A program made the position numbers and the translations under genes. A stretch of DNA of 64,000 nucleotides, taken from Streptomyces sp. NBC_01335. Lineage in GTDB: Bacteria > Actinomycetota > Actinomycetes > Streptomycetales > Streptomycetaceae. Below the pieces are notes generated by a model. The model did no database searches and was not told the origin of the DNA. It worked only from the letters and a program-made list of their open reading frames with translations. Below are positions 51,023 to 60,105 of this stretch, piece by piece. Each line of letters begins with the position of its first letter. Within the stretch, counting starts at the first letter, position 1. The DNA is taken from the NCBI RefSeq assembly GCF_035953295.1, contig NZ_CP108370.1:7363001-7427000 (forward strand), given 5' to 3'.

Positions 51023-53904
51023 ACGGAGGGCTGGGCCCCCTGCGGACGCTCGCCGCGAGACTCGGGGGCGCGCCAGGGGCGGCTGACGCCGGGCCCGTCG
51101 TGCTGCTCGCCTCCGACACCGACGAGTCGGCCGGTCTCACGGCGACCGTCGATGCGCTGCGGCACGAAGACCCGGACCATGCGACCGTGGTGGTCGCCGC
51201 GGGCCTGGAGGGATCCAGGGCCCTCTGGCGTCAACTCGACCCGGTGCTCGACGGTTTCAGGAAGTCCGGCATCACCGCCGTACGGCTGGTGTGGGCGGGT
51301 GCGGGCGCGGACGAGCCCGGGCGGCCCGCCCCCGCGCGGCGGATCCGTGACAACTGGCGGCTGGAAGTCGTCGCTCCCGCCGGTCCGGTGGTGGTCGCGC
51401 CGGGCGGATCGCTGTTCGCACCGTCCGGAGCCGGTGGTACCGGCGGGTGGTGGCGCTTCGCCCCCGGTCTGGGGCCGCAGCCCCTGGGCCTGCGCCATCC
51501 CGTACCGAGCTGGGAGGACGCCGCGGCGCACCTCGCGTCCGACTCCGTCGACGGCCATGTGGTCGAATCCGTCCCCGCCGGCGTGCTGATCCGCCGGGCC
51601 GAACCGCTGCCCCCGGCCGCGCTGTCGGTCGGCGCCTCCATTCCCGTGGACGGGCACCGGCTCGCGGTCGTGGTCGGCATCCCCGGCGCGTCCCCGGTGA
51701 CCGCCCGGGCGGTCACCGAACTCCTGACCCGGCTGCCCCCGCGGGCCCGGTCAGCCGCCCGGCTGATACCCGGAGACGGGCGCGACCTGCTCGCCGCCGG
51801 TCAGGAAGCCGCCGATCTCCTGGGCACCGAGGTGGAGATCGTCAGTGGCGTGCCCGCCCTGCTGGAATCGGCGGACGGCACGGAGACCGAACCGGCCGTG
51901 GTGCTCATCGGACCGGACGGCGAACCGTCGTGGCGGCCCTACGCGGAGGCGGTCGCCTGCCTGCCCGCCCAGGACGGTCGCACCCCCGCACCGCGCATCG
52001 TGCGCCGGCGGTCTCCCGTCGCCGGATCGGCCCCCCTGCCCGAGGGCGGGGCGCTGCCCTTGGGCGACCGGTGGGGGGTCGTCGTCACCCGCGCAGGGCT
52101 GTGGGTGGGGCCCCGCGAAGACTCCCCGCCCGAGGCCCTCGGCCTGCTGCTCGACCCGGACACCATGGTCGTCGACATCGGCGCCCCCGGACGACCGGTG
52201 GACGACGGGCTCTGGCCGGTGCTCGACACCTTCCTCGACGAGCTGGAACCGGCCGTGGTCGAGCGGACGACGCTGCACGTGAGGGGTGCGTGTACCGCGC
52301 AGGGCGGGCGGCAGGCCCGACGCCTCGCCGACCGGCGCGGGCTGTCCCTGGAGTACGACGAGGATCCGTCCGCCGAGCACGGTACGACGGGCACGCCGGA
52401 GACGAGGGAGGGGGGCGCCTCGGCGCGGGAAGCGGCCCGAAAGGAAGCGGCGCGGAGGGAAGCTGCTCCCGAAGTTCCCTGGCACGCCGCGCCGATGAGC
52501 GTACGCATCCGGCACGTGGCCGTGCACCCCCCGGCCGCGACCGGCGATCGGCCCGCCTCCGTCGCCGGGGCGGCCGGCGGGCGCGCGGTGCGCCTCACGT
52601 CGACGGCCGACAGCGGAAGTGGTGAGTCGTCCTCCCTGTCCGCAGACGGCCCGGTGATCCCTTCCCCGGCCCCTTCCCCGGCACGGGTGGGGGGCCCGAC
52701 CGCGCTCGGAGTGGGGATGCCCGCCGGCCGGATCGCGTTCACGGCGCCGGCCACGGCGGCCCTGGCCTCGGCGGCACCGGCACCGGCTCCCGTACCGGCA
52801 CCGGCTCCCGTACCGGCACCGGCTCCCGTACCGGCACCGGTTCCCGTACCGGCACCCGCGAGCGCGGCCGGCACCTCGGGCGCTCCCCCCGCTCCTCCCG
52901 CGTACGGTGCCGGAGCCCCGCTGCCGCCGGGGTTCGCCGAGGCGTTCGCCGCCAGTCGGCCCGGCGGAGGCCGGCCCGGCGGCGGGCCGACCGGAGGCGC
53001 CGTGCCGTACGGGGCACCGGCCGCCGCCCGGGAAACCCCCCGAGCCGCCTTTCCGGCGGCCACCCCGGTCGCGCCCACGGCACCGAACCCGCCCCCCGCT
53101 CCCACGCGTTCGGCCGCCCTCCCCGTGCCGGTCGGCCCCCTCCACCGGAGCGGTCCCGCCGAGCATCAGGCGCTGCGCGCGCTGGCCGGGGAGCAGTGGT
53201 GGCAGCAACAGGCCTCGGTCGCGCGCACGCTGACGGTGATGCCGGGGCTGCGCGGGCAGGACCAGGACGACGCCGTACTCGCCGACCTGATCGCCGTACG
53301 TTCCTTCCTCACGCTCGACGACTCCCCGCTCGGCCGGCGTTGGCTGGAACGGCAACTGGCGTCCGGGTCCGCCGACGCCTACCCCAGTCTGGCCGGTCTG
53401 GCATCCGGTCTGCGCAGGCTTCCGTCGTACCGGGGGATCGTCGTACGCGACGTGGCGGCGTTCTCCCCGGAGGCGCGGGCACTGAGGGCCGGTACGGAAC
53501 TGTGCCACCCGGGGCCGGTCGGCGCGTACGTGCTGGAGGGGGCACCGGCGTCCGCGGGCGACCGGTATCTGGTCTGGTCGACGACCGGACGCAGGGTGCG
53601 CAGTCTGACCGGGTCCGCCGCGCGGCCGGAACAGGGCGAAGAGGTCGTCTTCGCTCCCGGCACCCGCTTCCGGGTCCTCGGTACGCAGGGTGGGCACGGC
53701 GCCTCGACGGTGCTGCTGCGCGAGGTGGCCCCCGGCGATCCGGTCGCCCGCCCCGGCGAACAGGACGCCTCGGACCGAGGCGTACGCGAGCAACTGTCGG
53801 GGGCCGCGGACCGCCACCCCCCGACCGAGGGCGCTGTCCCCTGGCCCGAGCGGTTCTCCGGGCCACTCCCCGAACGGGCCCCGCACCGCGACAACCACGT
53901 CTGA
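51010..53904 (+). CDS. Large repeat protein with intact R-S-E ADP-ribosyltransferase-like C-terminus (paralogue 2)
   Basis: A 964-residue protein from GTG 51010 (start uncertain, see the ORF at 50834). Three to four repeat blocks as in paralogue 1 (AVVVGIPGASPVTARAVTEL; VVLIGPDGEPSWRPYAEAV; MVVDIGAPGRPVDDGLW) fill residues 1-450; then a disordered Pro/Ala region with an 18-base DNA repeat (52778-52860, PAPVPAPAPVPAP). The C-terminal domain from about 725 contains the ART triad: LPSYRGIVVR (Arg808), YLVWSTTGRR (Ser857) and PEQGEEVVFAPGTRFRVLG (Glu878). This fits an NAD-dependent ADP-ribosyltransferase. Target unknown. It is followed by the second lectin gene. Confidence 0.78.
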   Translation: MRRLNGGLGPLRTLAARLGGAPGAADAGPVVLLASDTDESAGLTATVDALRHEDPDHATVVVAAGLEGSRALWRQLDPVLDGFRKSGITAVRLVWAGAGADEPGRPAPARRIRDNWRLEVVAPAGPVVVAPGGSLFAPSGAGGTGGWWRFAPGLGPQPLGLRHPVPSWEDAAAHLASDSVDGHVVESVPAGVLIRRAEPLPPAALSVGASIPVDGHRLAVVVGIPGASPVTARAVTELLTRLPPRARSAARLIPGDGRDLLAAGQEAADLLGTEVEIVSGVPALLESADGTETEPAVVLIGPDGEPSWRPYAEAVACLPAQDGRTPAPRIVRRRSPVAGSAPLPEGGALPLGDRWGVVVTRAGLWVGPREDSPPEALGLLLDPDTMVVDIGAPGRPVDDGLWPVLDTFLDELEPAVVERTTLHVRGACTAQGGRQARRLADRRGLSLEYDEDPSAEHGTTGTPETREGGASAREAARKEAARREAAPEVPWHAAPMSVRIRHVAVHPPAATGDRPASVAGAAGGRAVRLTSTADSGSGESSSLSADGPVIPSPAPSPARVGGPTALGVGMPAGRIAFTAPATAALASAAPAPAPVPAPAPVPAPAPVPAPVPVPAPASAAGTSGAPPAPPAYGAGAPLPPGFAEAFAASRPGGGRPGGGPTGGAVPYGAPAAARETPRAAFPAATPVAPTAPNPPPAPTRSAALPVPVGPLHRSGPAEHQALRALAGEQWWQQQASVARTLTVMPGLRGQDQDDAVLADLIAVRSFLTLDDSPLGRRWLERQLASGSADAYPSLAGLASGLRRLPSYRGIVVRDVAAFSPEARALRAGTELCHPGPVGAYVLEGAPASAGDRYLVWSTTGRRVRSLTGSAARPEQGEEVVFAPGTRFRVLGTQGGHGASTVLLREVAPGDPVARPGEQDASDRGVREQLSGAADRHPPTEGAVPWPERFSGPLPERAPHRDNHV
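52778..52860 (+). repeat. 18-base tandem repeat encoding Pro/Ala linker
   Basis: About four units of ccggcaccggctcccgta code for a (PA/PV)n linker between the repeat blocks and the ART-like domain. Confidence 0.85.
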
Positions 53905-53957
53905 TTCCGCGGACCGGCCCCGCTGCGCCGGTCGCACCCATCGCAGAGGAGAACACC

Positions 53958-55571
53958 ATGTCCGCCGATCGCAGGACGCCGCGGCGCGGCACACCGCCGG
54001 AGGCCACCGACCAAATGCGGATGCGGCGGGCCGTCGTGCTGTCCGCCCCCTCCGCCGACCCCTCCTCCGGCAACGAGGCGGATACCGGGAACCGGGGGAC
54101 CGAAGGCGCGCGCCGCGAGGGCCGGAGTCAGGGGCGGCCGGACGGACGCGGGCGCGGAAGGCCCGACGGGCCGAGCGGCGGTGCGGAGGAAGGCACGCCC
54201 GCGCCCGCCAAGGGCAACCACCGGCCGATGCTCGCCGCCGCCGCGGTGGCCGGTGCCGTCCTGGTCGCGCTGCCGCTGGCCCTGAGCGGCAACGACAAGA
54301 ACGACCACGAACTCGACTACGAGGCCTCGGGCCGGGAGACCGCCTCCCCGCCGGGCAGTGGCCCGAACTTCACCCTCGACGTGATGACGCCCCTGCCCTC
54401 GGAGGGGACACGCGTCCACGAGGGCGACGAGCGCGACCACTCTCCCGGGTCGTCCCCGCACTCCTCGACGTCCGCCCCGTCGGCGTCCCCCTCTCCCGCC
54501 GCGTCGTCGTCCGCCCCCGCCATCCCGGTCTCGCCCCGGAAGGCGTACCGGGGCCCCGGTATACGCGCCCCGCATGCCTCCGTACGGGAGAGCACACCCC
54601 CGTCCACCGGAACGGCCCGGCCCACGACACCGCGGACCGAGCCCTCCCGGGTCCAGGCCGCCCGCATCGAGGCCGAGAAGCCGGACACCGCGGCGACCGC
54701 CGAGCCCAGCCGGGAGCCGACCACCGGGCCGAGCACGAAACCGGGCTCCGAGCCCACGACGGGGCCCGCCACCCCGGTGACCACTCCGGTGCTGCTGTCC
54801 GCACGAACGGCGGAACCCGAGACGACCCCGGACCTGACGGCCGATCAGCAGCACGCGGAAGAAAGGCGCGTGGAGGAAGGGGGCGTGGAGGAAAGGCATG
54901 CGGAGGAGGCGCATGCGCAGGTGGTGGCCGCGCCGGAGGTGCAGAGGGCGACGGTGCCCGAGGGCGGGCCCACCGGGCCTGTCGGGCCGAACGCGCTGAC
55001 CACGTCCACGTCCACCGGTCCGAGCACGGCAGCCGACCCCAGCGCGCCGACGGACCCCCACGTTCCGACCGATCCCGGCACGCCGATGGACCCCTCCACG
55101 GTGACCGACCCCGTCACACCGACCGTGCAGACCCCGCCGACCGGCCCCGCCACGCCCACCGTGCAGACCCCACCGACCGTCCAGACCACGGAGCCCCTTC
55201 CCGGTGGTCCGGTCGCGGGGGCCACGGCCCCGGAGGGCGCGGGCGACACGGTCGTACAGGCGACCCGGGTGCTGGAGGCCGGTCAGACGATCGAGTCGGA
55301 GCGGGCCGCCCTCTCCATGGGCGAGGACGGCAACCTGGTCGTCACCGACGAGAACGGCCTCGTCCGCTGGTCCTCGCACACCGAAGGCCAGGGCCACAAG
55401 GCGGTGTTCCAGGCGGACGGCCACCTCGTCGTCTACACGAGCGACGACCGGACGGCCTGGTCATCCGGCACGGCGGGTCACGACGGTGCCGAGCTGGTGC
55501 TGCAGGACGACGGCGACGTGGTGATCGAGCAGGACGGCACCGTCCTGTGGGTCAGCGGAACCGCCCACTGA
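53958..55571 (+). CDS. Membrane-anchored bulb-type lectin protein 2 with long Thr/Pro stalk
   Basis: A 537-residue protein built like the lectin at 43308: charged N-terminus, one membrane helix at about 90-110 (MLAAAAVAGAVLVALPLALS), a 300-residue stalk rich in Thr, Pro, Ser and Glu (with TDPxxPTDPGTP-type repeats and EERRVEEGGVEERHAEEAHA), and a C-terminal B_lectin domain from about 430. The sugar-site motifs are weaker than in lectin 1: FQADGHLVVY has His for Asn, LQDDGDVVI lacks Asn and Tyr. AGAGGAG precedes ATG 53958. It is 53 bases behind the ART-like gene 2, probably the same transcript; its end overlaps the converging third paralogue. Confidence 0.87.
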   Translation: MSADRRTPRRGTPPEATDQMRMRRAVVLSAPSADPSSGNEADTGNRGTEGARREGRSQGRPDGRGRGRPDGPSGGAEEGTPAPAKGNHRPMLAAAAVAGAVLVALPLALSGNDKNDHELDYEASGRETASPPGSGPNFTLDVMTPLPSEGTRVHEGDERDHSPGSSPHSSTSAPSASPSPAASSSAPAIPVSPRKAYRGPGIRAPHASVRESTPPSTGTARPTTPRTEPSRVQAARIEAEKPDTAATAEPSREPTTGPSTKPGSEPTTGPATPVTTPVLLSARTAEPETTPDLTADQQHAEERRVEEGGVEERHAEEAHAQVVAAPEVQRATVPEGGPTGPVGPNALTTSTSTGPSTAADPSAPTDPHVPTDPGTPMDPSTVTDPVTPTVQTPPTGPATPTVQTPPTVQTTEPLPGGPVAGATAPEGAGDTVVQATRVLEAGQTIESERAALSMGEDGNLVVTDENGLVRWSSHTEGQGHKAVFQADGHLVVYTSDDRTAWSSGTAGHDGAELVLQDDGDVVIEQDGTVLWVSGTAH

Positions 55572-57909
55572 GCGCGACCGGCCGGCCACCCGCGACCGGC
55601 CGGTCCGACACGGCAGCGGGACCCACCGGAGCGACGGAACCGGGCGCACCGGTGGGTCTGGCCGGACCTGCCCGGCCGCCCGCACCACCCTGACCGTCCG
55701 CGCCGCTCGCACCGCTCGGATCCCCCGAGCCGTCCGGCGCGGGTGGCGTCGCGAACGGGTCCCGGACCGGACCACGCACCATGCCGCTCTCCTCGTCCTG
55801 GCGCCAGATCCGCAGCGCCGCCACGAGTTCGCGCAGGGTGGCCTCCCCGGTGGCGCCGGCCCCGCGGAAGCCCGCGGGCGGGAGTTCGCCCATCAGCACC
55901 ACCGCGCGCTCACCCGGCCGGGAACGCACCTGGAGGACCTCGAACCGGGTGCCGGGCGGGAACAGCACCCGGTCCGGCTGCTCGGGCTCCAGAAGGGCGG
56001 TCCGGCGACCGGTGGTGGAGCGGATGAGGATGTCGGTGTTGCCGGGGCGGCCCGGCGTGCCCGTGAGGGACGCGGCGCACACGTCGTACGCGGTGGCGAA
56101 CCCGTGCTCCCGGTACCGCTGGACCGCCTCCGGGGCCAGGTCGGCACGCAGGGCCACCACCCCTGCGTAGACGGGGAGCAGGGCCAGGGCCGCCAGCGCG
56201 GGCGGGTCGGCCGTCGGCGGGGCGGAGGCGTGGGCGCGCCCGGAGTCATCACCGCCCGGCCGGGCGCGGACGGTGAACCGCAGTCGTACGGCGGTGAGTC
56301 CGGCGCGCACGGTCTCGGGCGGCAGCACTCCGCCCAGCCCGGGTTCGCGGCGCAGCGCCAGGTCGACGACCTCGGCGTCCGCGGGCGACCCCAGGGCAGG
56401 GCCGGGGCGCACGGCGGGAGGGGCGGCGAGAAGCCCGGGGCCCTGACCGGCCGCAGACGGAGCAGGCGCGGCCGGGGCGGGCGCGCCGGCCGGGACGCGC
56501 GGCCGGGGGATGCCGGCCGCCGGCCGCCAGGGCCGGCCGGCGGTCACCACGCGCACCGGCGGCCCGCCCCGGGAGGACAGCCGCCCGAGGACGTCGTCGG
56601 CCAACTGCCGCAGCCGGGGCAGGAGGTGGGGGACACCGTCGTCGCAGAGGATCAGCTCGTGACCGGGATGGGCGGGAGCCCCGCGTACCTCGTCGGCGTC
56701 GGCGGGTTCGGTCGACGGGCGGATCCACAGACCCCAGGGCAGCACTTCCAGGACCGCGCCGGACCCGCCGTGGTGGAGACCCTGGCGGAGCATCGGCAGA
56801 TGGTCCAGGGGCCAGCGGTGGTCCGTCGCGAACGCGGGATGCGGCGGTCCCTCCGGCTCCGGGGGCAGGTGGAGGAACTCCCGGGCCCGGACGGGGCGTC
56901 CGGGTGTTCCGTCCGGCGCGAGGAACAGGACCTCGTCCGACAACCCCCGGCCGACCAGCGGATCACCGGCCGGGAAACCGTTGTAGACGAGCACGGCTTC
57001 CCCGGTGAGGGCGGCCAGGCGCCGGCCGAGGGGCGGCGTCCCGAGGCCGCGGCCGGAGCCGTACGCCAGCACGCGCGGCGCGATGCCCTCGGGCAGGTTC
57101 CGCCAGAAGCGGGCGAGGTCCTCCGCCGCCGGTTCGGGTGCGCCGGGGGCGCCGATCACGACGGTGGGCGCGTCGGCCCGGCACCGCAGCCGTGCGGCGA
57201 GCAGGCCGCGGTACCGGTTCTGGGCGGCGTCCTCCCGCACCGGACGCAGCCACACCCCGGCCGCCACCGGCTCGGCGACGGCGGCCGGTCCCACCGGGAG
57301 CGGGCGGCCCGGCAGGCCGGCGTCCCACGCGGGCCGGGGGAACCGGCGGGAGACCTGGTGGACCTGGCCCTCGGGTGTGCACAGCACCCAGCCCCGGCCC
57401 CGGTCCGCCCCGATGAAGAGGGTGCCCCCGGCGGAAGGGCGCAGGACCCCGTCGGGAACGACCACGTGCCGTCTCAGGCTCCTCGCCAGCCGTCGGCCCG
57501 CGGGCGCGGCGCCCCGGGCCGGTGTCCGGCCGAACACCACCCGCAGACCGTGCGGACCGGCGGGCACCGCCCGGGCCAGCGCCTCCTCGACCGCGTCGAG
57601 CGGCGCCCCGGTCGGGAGGTCCACCACGACCAGGGCGTACTCGGGGTCGGGGGCCAGACCGGCGGCGAAGAGCAGGGACTGGCGGTCCGGGCCGGCGGCC
57701 GGGTGCACCAGCCAGGCGTTGCCCACCCGACGCACTCCGAGGTGCGGGGCGGGCGCTGCGGGCGTCGCGACCGCTCCGACCGCTGCCGGAGTCCGGGCTG
57801 CCGACGTCTGCGCGGACGGTGCCTCGACCGGTGGTGCCGAGCGGGCTCTCGACGGCAGCCAGGGGCGTCTTCTGCCGCCCGCGCCGCCGTCATGGTTCTG
57901 TGCGGTCAA
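55552..57909 (-). CDS. Large repeat protein with degenerate ADP-ribosyltransferase-like C-terminus (paralogue 3)
   Basis: A 785-residue protein related to paralogue 1 over its whole length (VRRVGNAWLVHPAAGPDRQSLLFAAGLAPDPEYALVVVDLP matches HRAGKAWLVSPVGPVDPRALAF... in blocks). Three repeat blocks are followed by an Ala/Pro linker and the ART-like domain at about 577-680: LPVYAGVVAL, ILIRSTTGRR and QPDRVLFPPGTRFEVLQ. The Ser-Thr-Thr motif is kept, but the Arg (YRG becomes YAG) and the Glu (DRVLF) are lost, so NAD transfer is unlikely. The start is uncertain: TTG 57909 has no good ribosome site. Its 3' end overlaps that of lectin 2 by 20 bases. Confidence 0.78.
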   Translation of the reverse strand: MTAQNHDGGAGGRRRPWLPSRARSAPPVEAPSAQTSAARTPAAVGAVATPAAPAPHLGVRRVGNAWLVHPAAGPDRQSLLFAAGLAPDPEYALVVVDLPTGAPLDAVEEALARAVPAGPHGLRVVFGRTPARGAAPAGRRLARSLRRHVVVPDGVLRPSAGGTLFIGADRGRGWVLCTPEGQVHQVSRRFPRPAWDAGLPGRPLPVGPAAVAEPVAAGVWLRPVREDAAQNRYRGLLAARLRCRADAPTVVIGAPGAPEPAAEDLARFWRNLPEGIAPRVLAYGSGRGLGTPPLGRRLAALTGEAVLVYNGFPAGDPLVGRGLSDEVLFLAPDGTPGRPVRAREFLHLPPEPEGPPHPAFATDHRWPLDHLPMLRQGLHHGGSGAVLEVLPWGLWIRPSTEPADADEVRGAPAHPGHELILCDDGVPHLLPRLRQLADDVLGRLSSRGGPPVRVVTAGRPWRPAAGIPRPRVPAGAPAPAAPAPSAAGQGPGLLAAPPAVRPGPALGSPADAEVVDLALRREPGLGGVLPPETVRAGLTAVRLRFTVRARPGGDDSGRAHASAPPTADPPALAALALLPVYAGVVALRADLAPEAVQRYREHGFATAYDVCAASLTGTPGRPGNTDILIRSTTGRRTALLEPEQPDRVLFPPGTRFEVLQVRSRPGERAVVLMGELPPAGFRGAGATGEATLRELVAALRIWRQDEESGMVRGPVRDPFATPPAPDGSGDPSGASGADGQGGAGGRAGPARPTGAPGSVAPVGPAAVSDRPVAGGRPVALSGRFR

Positions 57910-58199
57910 GTGCCGGTCCGGCAGGGTGCGGAACCGTGGGAGGCGTACCGTCCGGCGGCGACCCGGGAGCCGGGTGTGCCGTCACCGGCGAGGGGGGACG
58001 AGGGTCCGGGTCCGACGGTCCTCGTCACCTGACTGCGTTTCATCCGCGGCGTCTCCGTGGTCGTGCTGAGGCCTCGCGGCCGTGCGGGGAGCTGTCGGCT
58101 CCGGCGCGCGATGCCCTGGAACCGATGATAGGGAAATCGGCTGCCGTCGACGGGGCCGGTGCCCTTCCGGGAAGTGTCCGTGCCCCTCGGAACAGAGTG
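57910..58199. other. Intergenic region, promoter of paralogue 3; no gene seen
   Basis: About 290 bases without supportable coding sequence or clear repeats. Confidence 0.5.
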
Positions 58200-58680
58200 A
58201 GGTCACACGGGCTTGCGGCTACCTGGACGCACTGGCACTGCGGGATGTGCTGCGGTCGGCAGCAGACCCCTGCGGTCTTCTGCGGTCGTACCGCCGCCGC
58301 ACGGGCGCCCTGACCTGTCCCTGCTGGCCGCCGACCGGGCCCGTCGGGCGGCGGAGGGCGCGGACGACCCGATCCGGATCGCCGCAGCGGACTGGAGTCT
58401 CGGCCCCTGTCCGCTCTCGCGTCCGGACGGGGCGCGGGAAGCGGCTGAGGTCGCCCGCGCAGCCGGGGATGAGCTGGACGTGCTTCCGGCGAGCAGGGAG
58501 TCGGCCGCGATGCAGGGGGCGCTCCAGCTGGTGCGGGTCGTGGCGGAAGCACAGACCCTGCGGTGGCCGGAAGCCCGCGAGCGGCTTCCCCGTGAAGCGC
58601 TTCCCCTGGTCCGGCGCTCACTGGTGCTGCAGCGTGCGGGGCTGGAAGTCGCGGGGGACTGGCGGATCGAGGAGGTACTG
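58200..58680 (+). pseudogene. Remnant of a helix-turn-helix regulator (C-terminal helical part)
   Basis: One frame gives GYLDALALRDVLRSAADPCG then LLRSYRRRTG; after a frameshift at about 58310 the next frame gives PDLSLLAADRARRAAEGADDP, IRIAAADWSLG, AREAAEVARAAGDELDVLP and MQGALQLVRVVAEAQ. This order matches the TPR-like C-terminal region of many Streptomyces XRE-type regulators (RAARAAEDADDPVRIAAA...). The N-terminal DNA-binding part is missing and the 3' end runs into unrelated sequence, so it is a broken gene. Confidence 0.65.
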
Positions 58681-58984
58681 CCGCCCGGAGCAGCTTGGCG
58701 ACCGGTCGTCTCGGGCGGCGCCAAGCCGATCGTGGAATGCAGGTCTGGCTGCCACCCTTTCCCTGAACCGACCACTCCGCCCACGGGGTCGGCCTCGTGC
58801 GGGTCCACTCCCGATCACGTCCGGTCAGAGAGCTGCGTCGGCAACCTTCGCCGTGCATCGCAACCATGCTTGCGCGAGGCACCGGCAAGACCCTGGAAGC
58901 GTTTCGTACCGCCGAGTCGACCGCAGGCACACTGTGTGGGCGGTGCCTCCGAGGACTGCGGTGACTTTCAAGATTTCAGGTGCC

Positions 58985-59296
58985 ATGATGCGCATCATGA
59001 TCATCGCTGCGGCTTCCGACACCCCCACTCCGACCAACCTTCTCGTCTTCATCGCCCTGATAGGTGTCGCCGGCGTTTGGTTCGGCGCGCGACTCGTTTT
59101 CAACGTGCGGGGTGCCGTGGATGTCGCGCTGGCGCGCCGTCGGGTTGCCCTGGAGCTACGGGCGCAGCAGTCCGGCAACCTGAGCAGTATTGAGACCCAG
59201 GGTCTCGAGCCCTCGTACTTCAGGACCGTCGGCATTGTCATTTCGGGGGCAGGGGTTCTTCTGTTGCTGGTGGACGCCATCATCGCGACGCACTAG
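58985..59296 (+). CDS. Small two-helix membrane protein, 103 residues
   Basis: Two hydrophobic segments, TNLLVFIALIGVAGVWFGARL near the N-terminus and VGIVISGAGVLLLLVDAIIA at the C-terminus, flank a charged, Arg-rich cytoplasmic or external loop (RRRVALELRAQQ). I know no family. ATG 58985 or one of the next ATGs (58988, 58997) could be the start; the ribosome site is weak (AGG). A lower-GC start region suggests a promoter just upstream. Confidence 0.6.
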   Translation: MMRIMIIAAASDTPTPTNLLVFIALIGVAGVWFGARLVFNVRGAVDVALARRRVALELRAQQSGNLSSIETQGLEPSYFRTVGIVISGAGVLLLLVDAIIATH

Positions 59297-59319
59297 CCTC
59301 GATCTTTCGTGACGGCTCA

Positions 59320-60105
59320 TCAGGTCAACTGGTGGGCCATTTCGCTTTGTTGTGTCGGGTGCGGGCAGGGTGACGGCCCGGCAGCCGCGTCGGGTGGGCG
59401 CCGAATTCCACAGCTCCGGTCGGGGTAGTGCTGGTCGTCGGGGCGCAAGGCTGCTGGTCGGTCGCGGTTCGGGAGCGCGTCGAGCTTGGCCAGGGCGCTG
59501 GTGATCACGTCGGTCCAGGGCCAGTGGTCGGCGCATCTGAGGAGTCGGCGGTGCCGCGGTTCCAGGGCCTCGATTTTCTCGCCGGCGGTGTTGGTGGCGA
59601 AGCAGGTCAGCCGCAGCCCGTCGGCGTCGGTGAACGGCAACGGGGCTCCCAGGCAGGGCCGTTCCCTGCGGACGATCAGCCGCATGGCTTGGGGCCGGCC
59701 CTTGAGCACGTCACCGTCGAGCTCGGCGACCCAGGTGCCGTCACCGATGGCTCCGCCGGGTTCGACGGCCACTGTCCAGGCGGAGGCGGGAACCTTCACA
59801 ACGGCCTGGTGGATGGCGTCGGTGATGGTCATTCCGACCGAGTAGGACAGCCGGCGGCCGCGCTTGGTGAGCCAGGCCATGAATTCATGGGTGCCGCCAC
59901 CGGAATCGGTACGGATCAGCGTCTGGCGTCCGCGCCGGTACTTCTTCGGCACGTGAGCCAGGGCGAGTTCAGCGGTTCTTATGTCATCGGTGGCGGTGTT
60001 GGAGCCCGCGCTCCCGGGGCGCAGCAGGGCGGCGACCGGCTCCCCGCTGCCGTCCGGGCCGTGGTCGACGAAGCCCGTCAGCAGGTGCTGGGCGACGCGG
60101 TCCCG
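59320..60105 (-). pseudogene. Truncated IS1380-family transposase
   Basis: The central DDE part is well preserved: LRPGSAGSNTATDDIRTAEL, GRQTLIRTDSGGGTHEFMAW, LSYSVGMTITDAIHQAVVKV, and AMRLIVRRERPCLGAPLPFTDADG. The N-terminal third is missing, and after ALEPRHRRLLRCADHW the sequence departs from the family. Together these indicate a dead fragment left after deletion. Confidence 0.75.
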
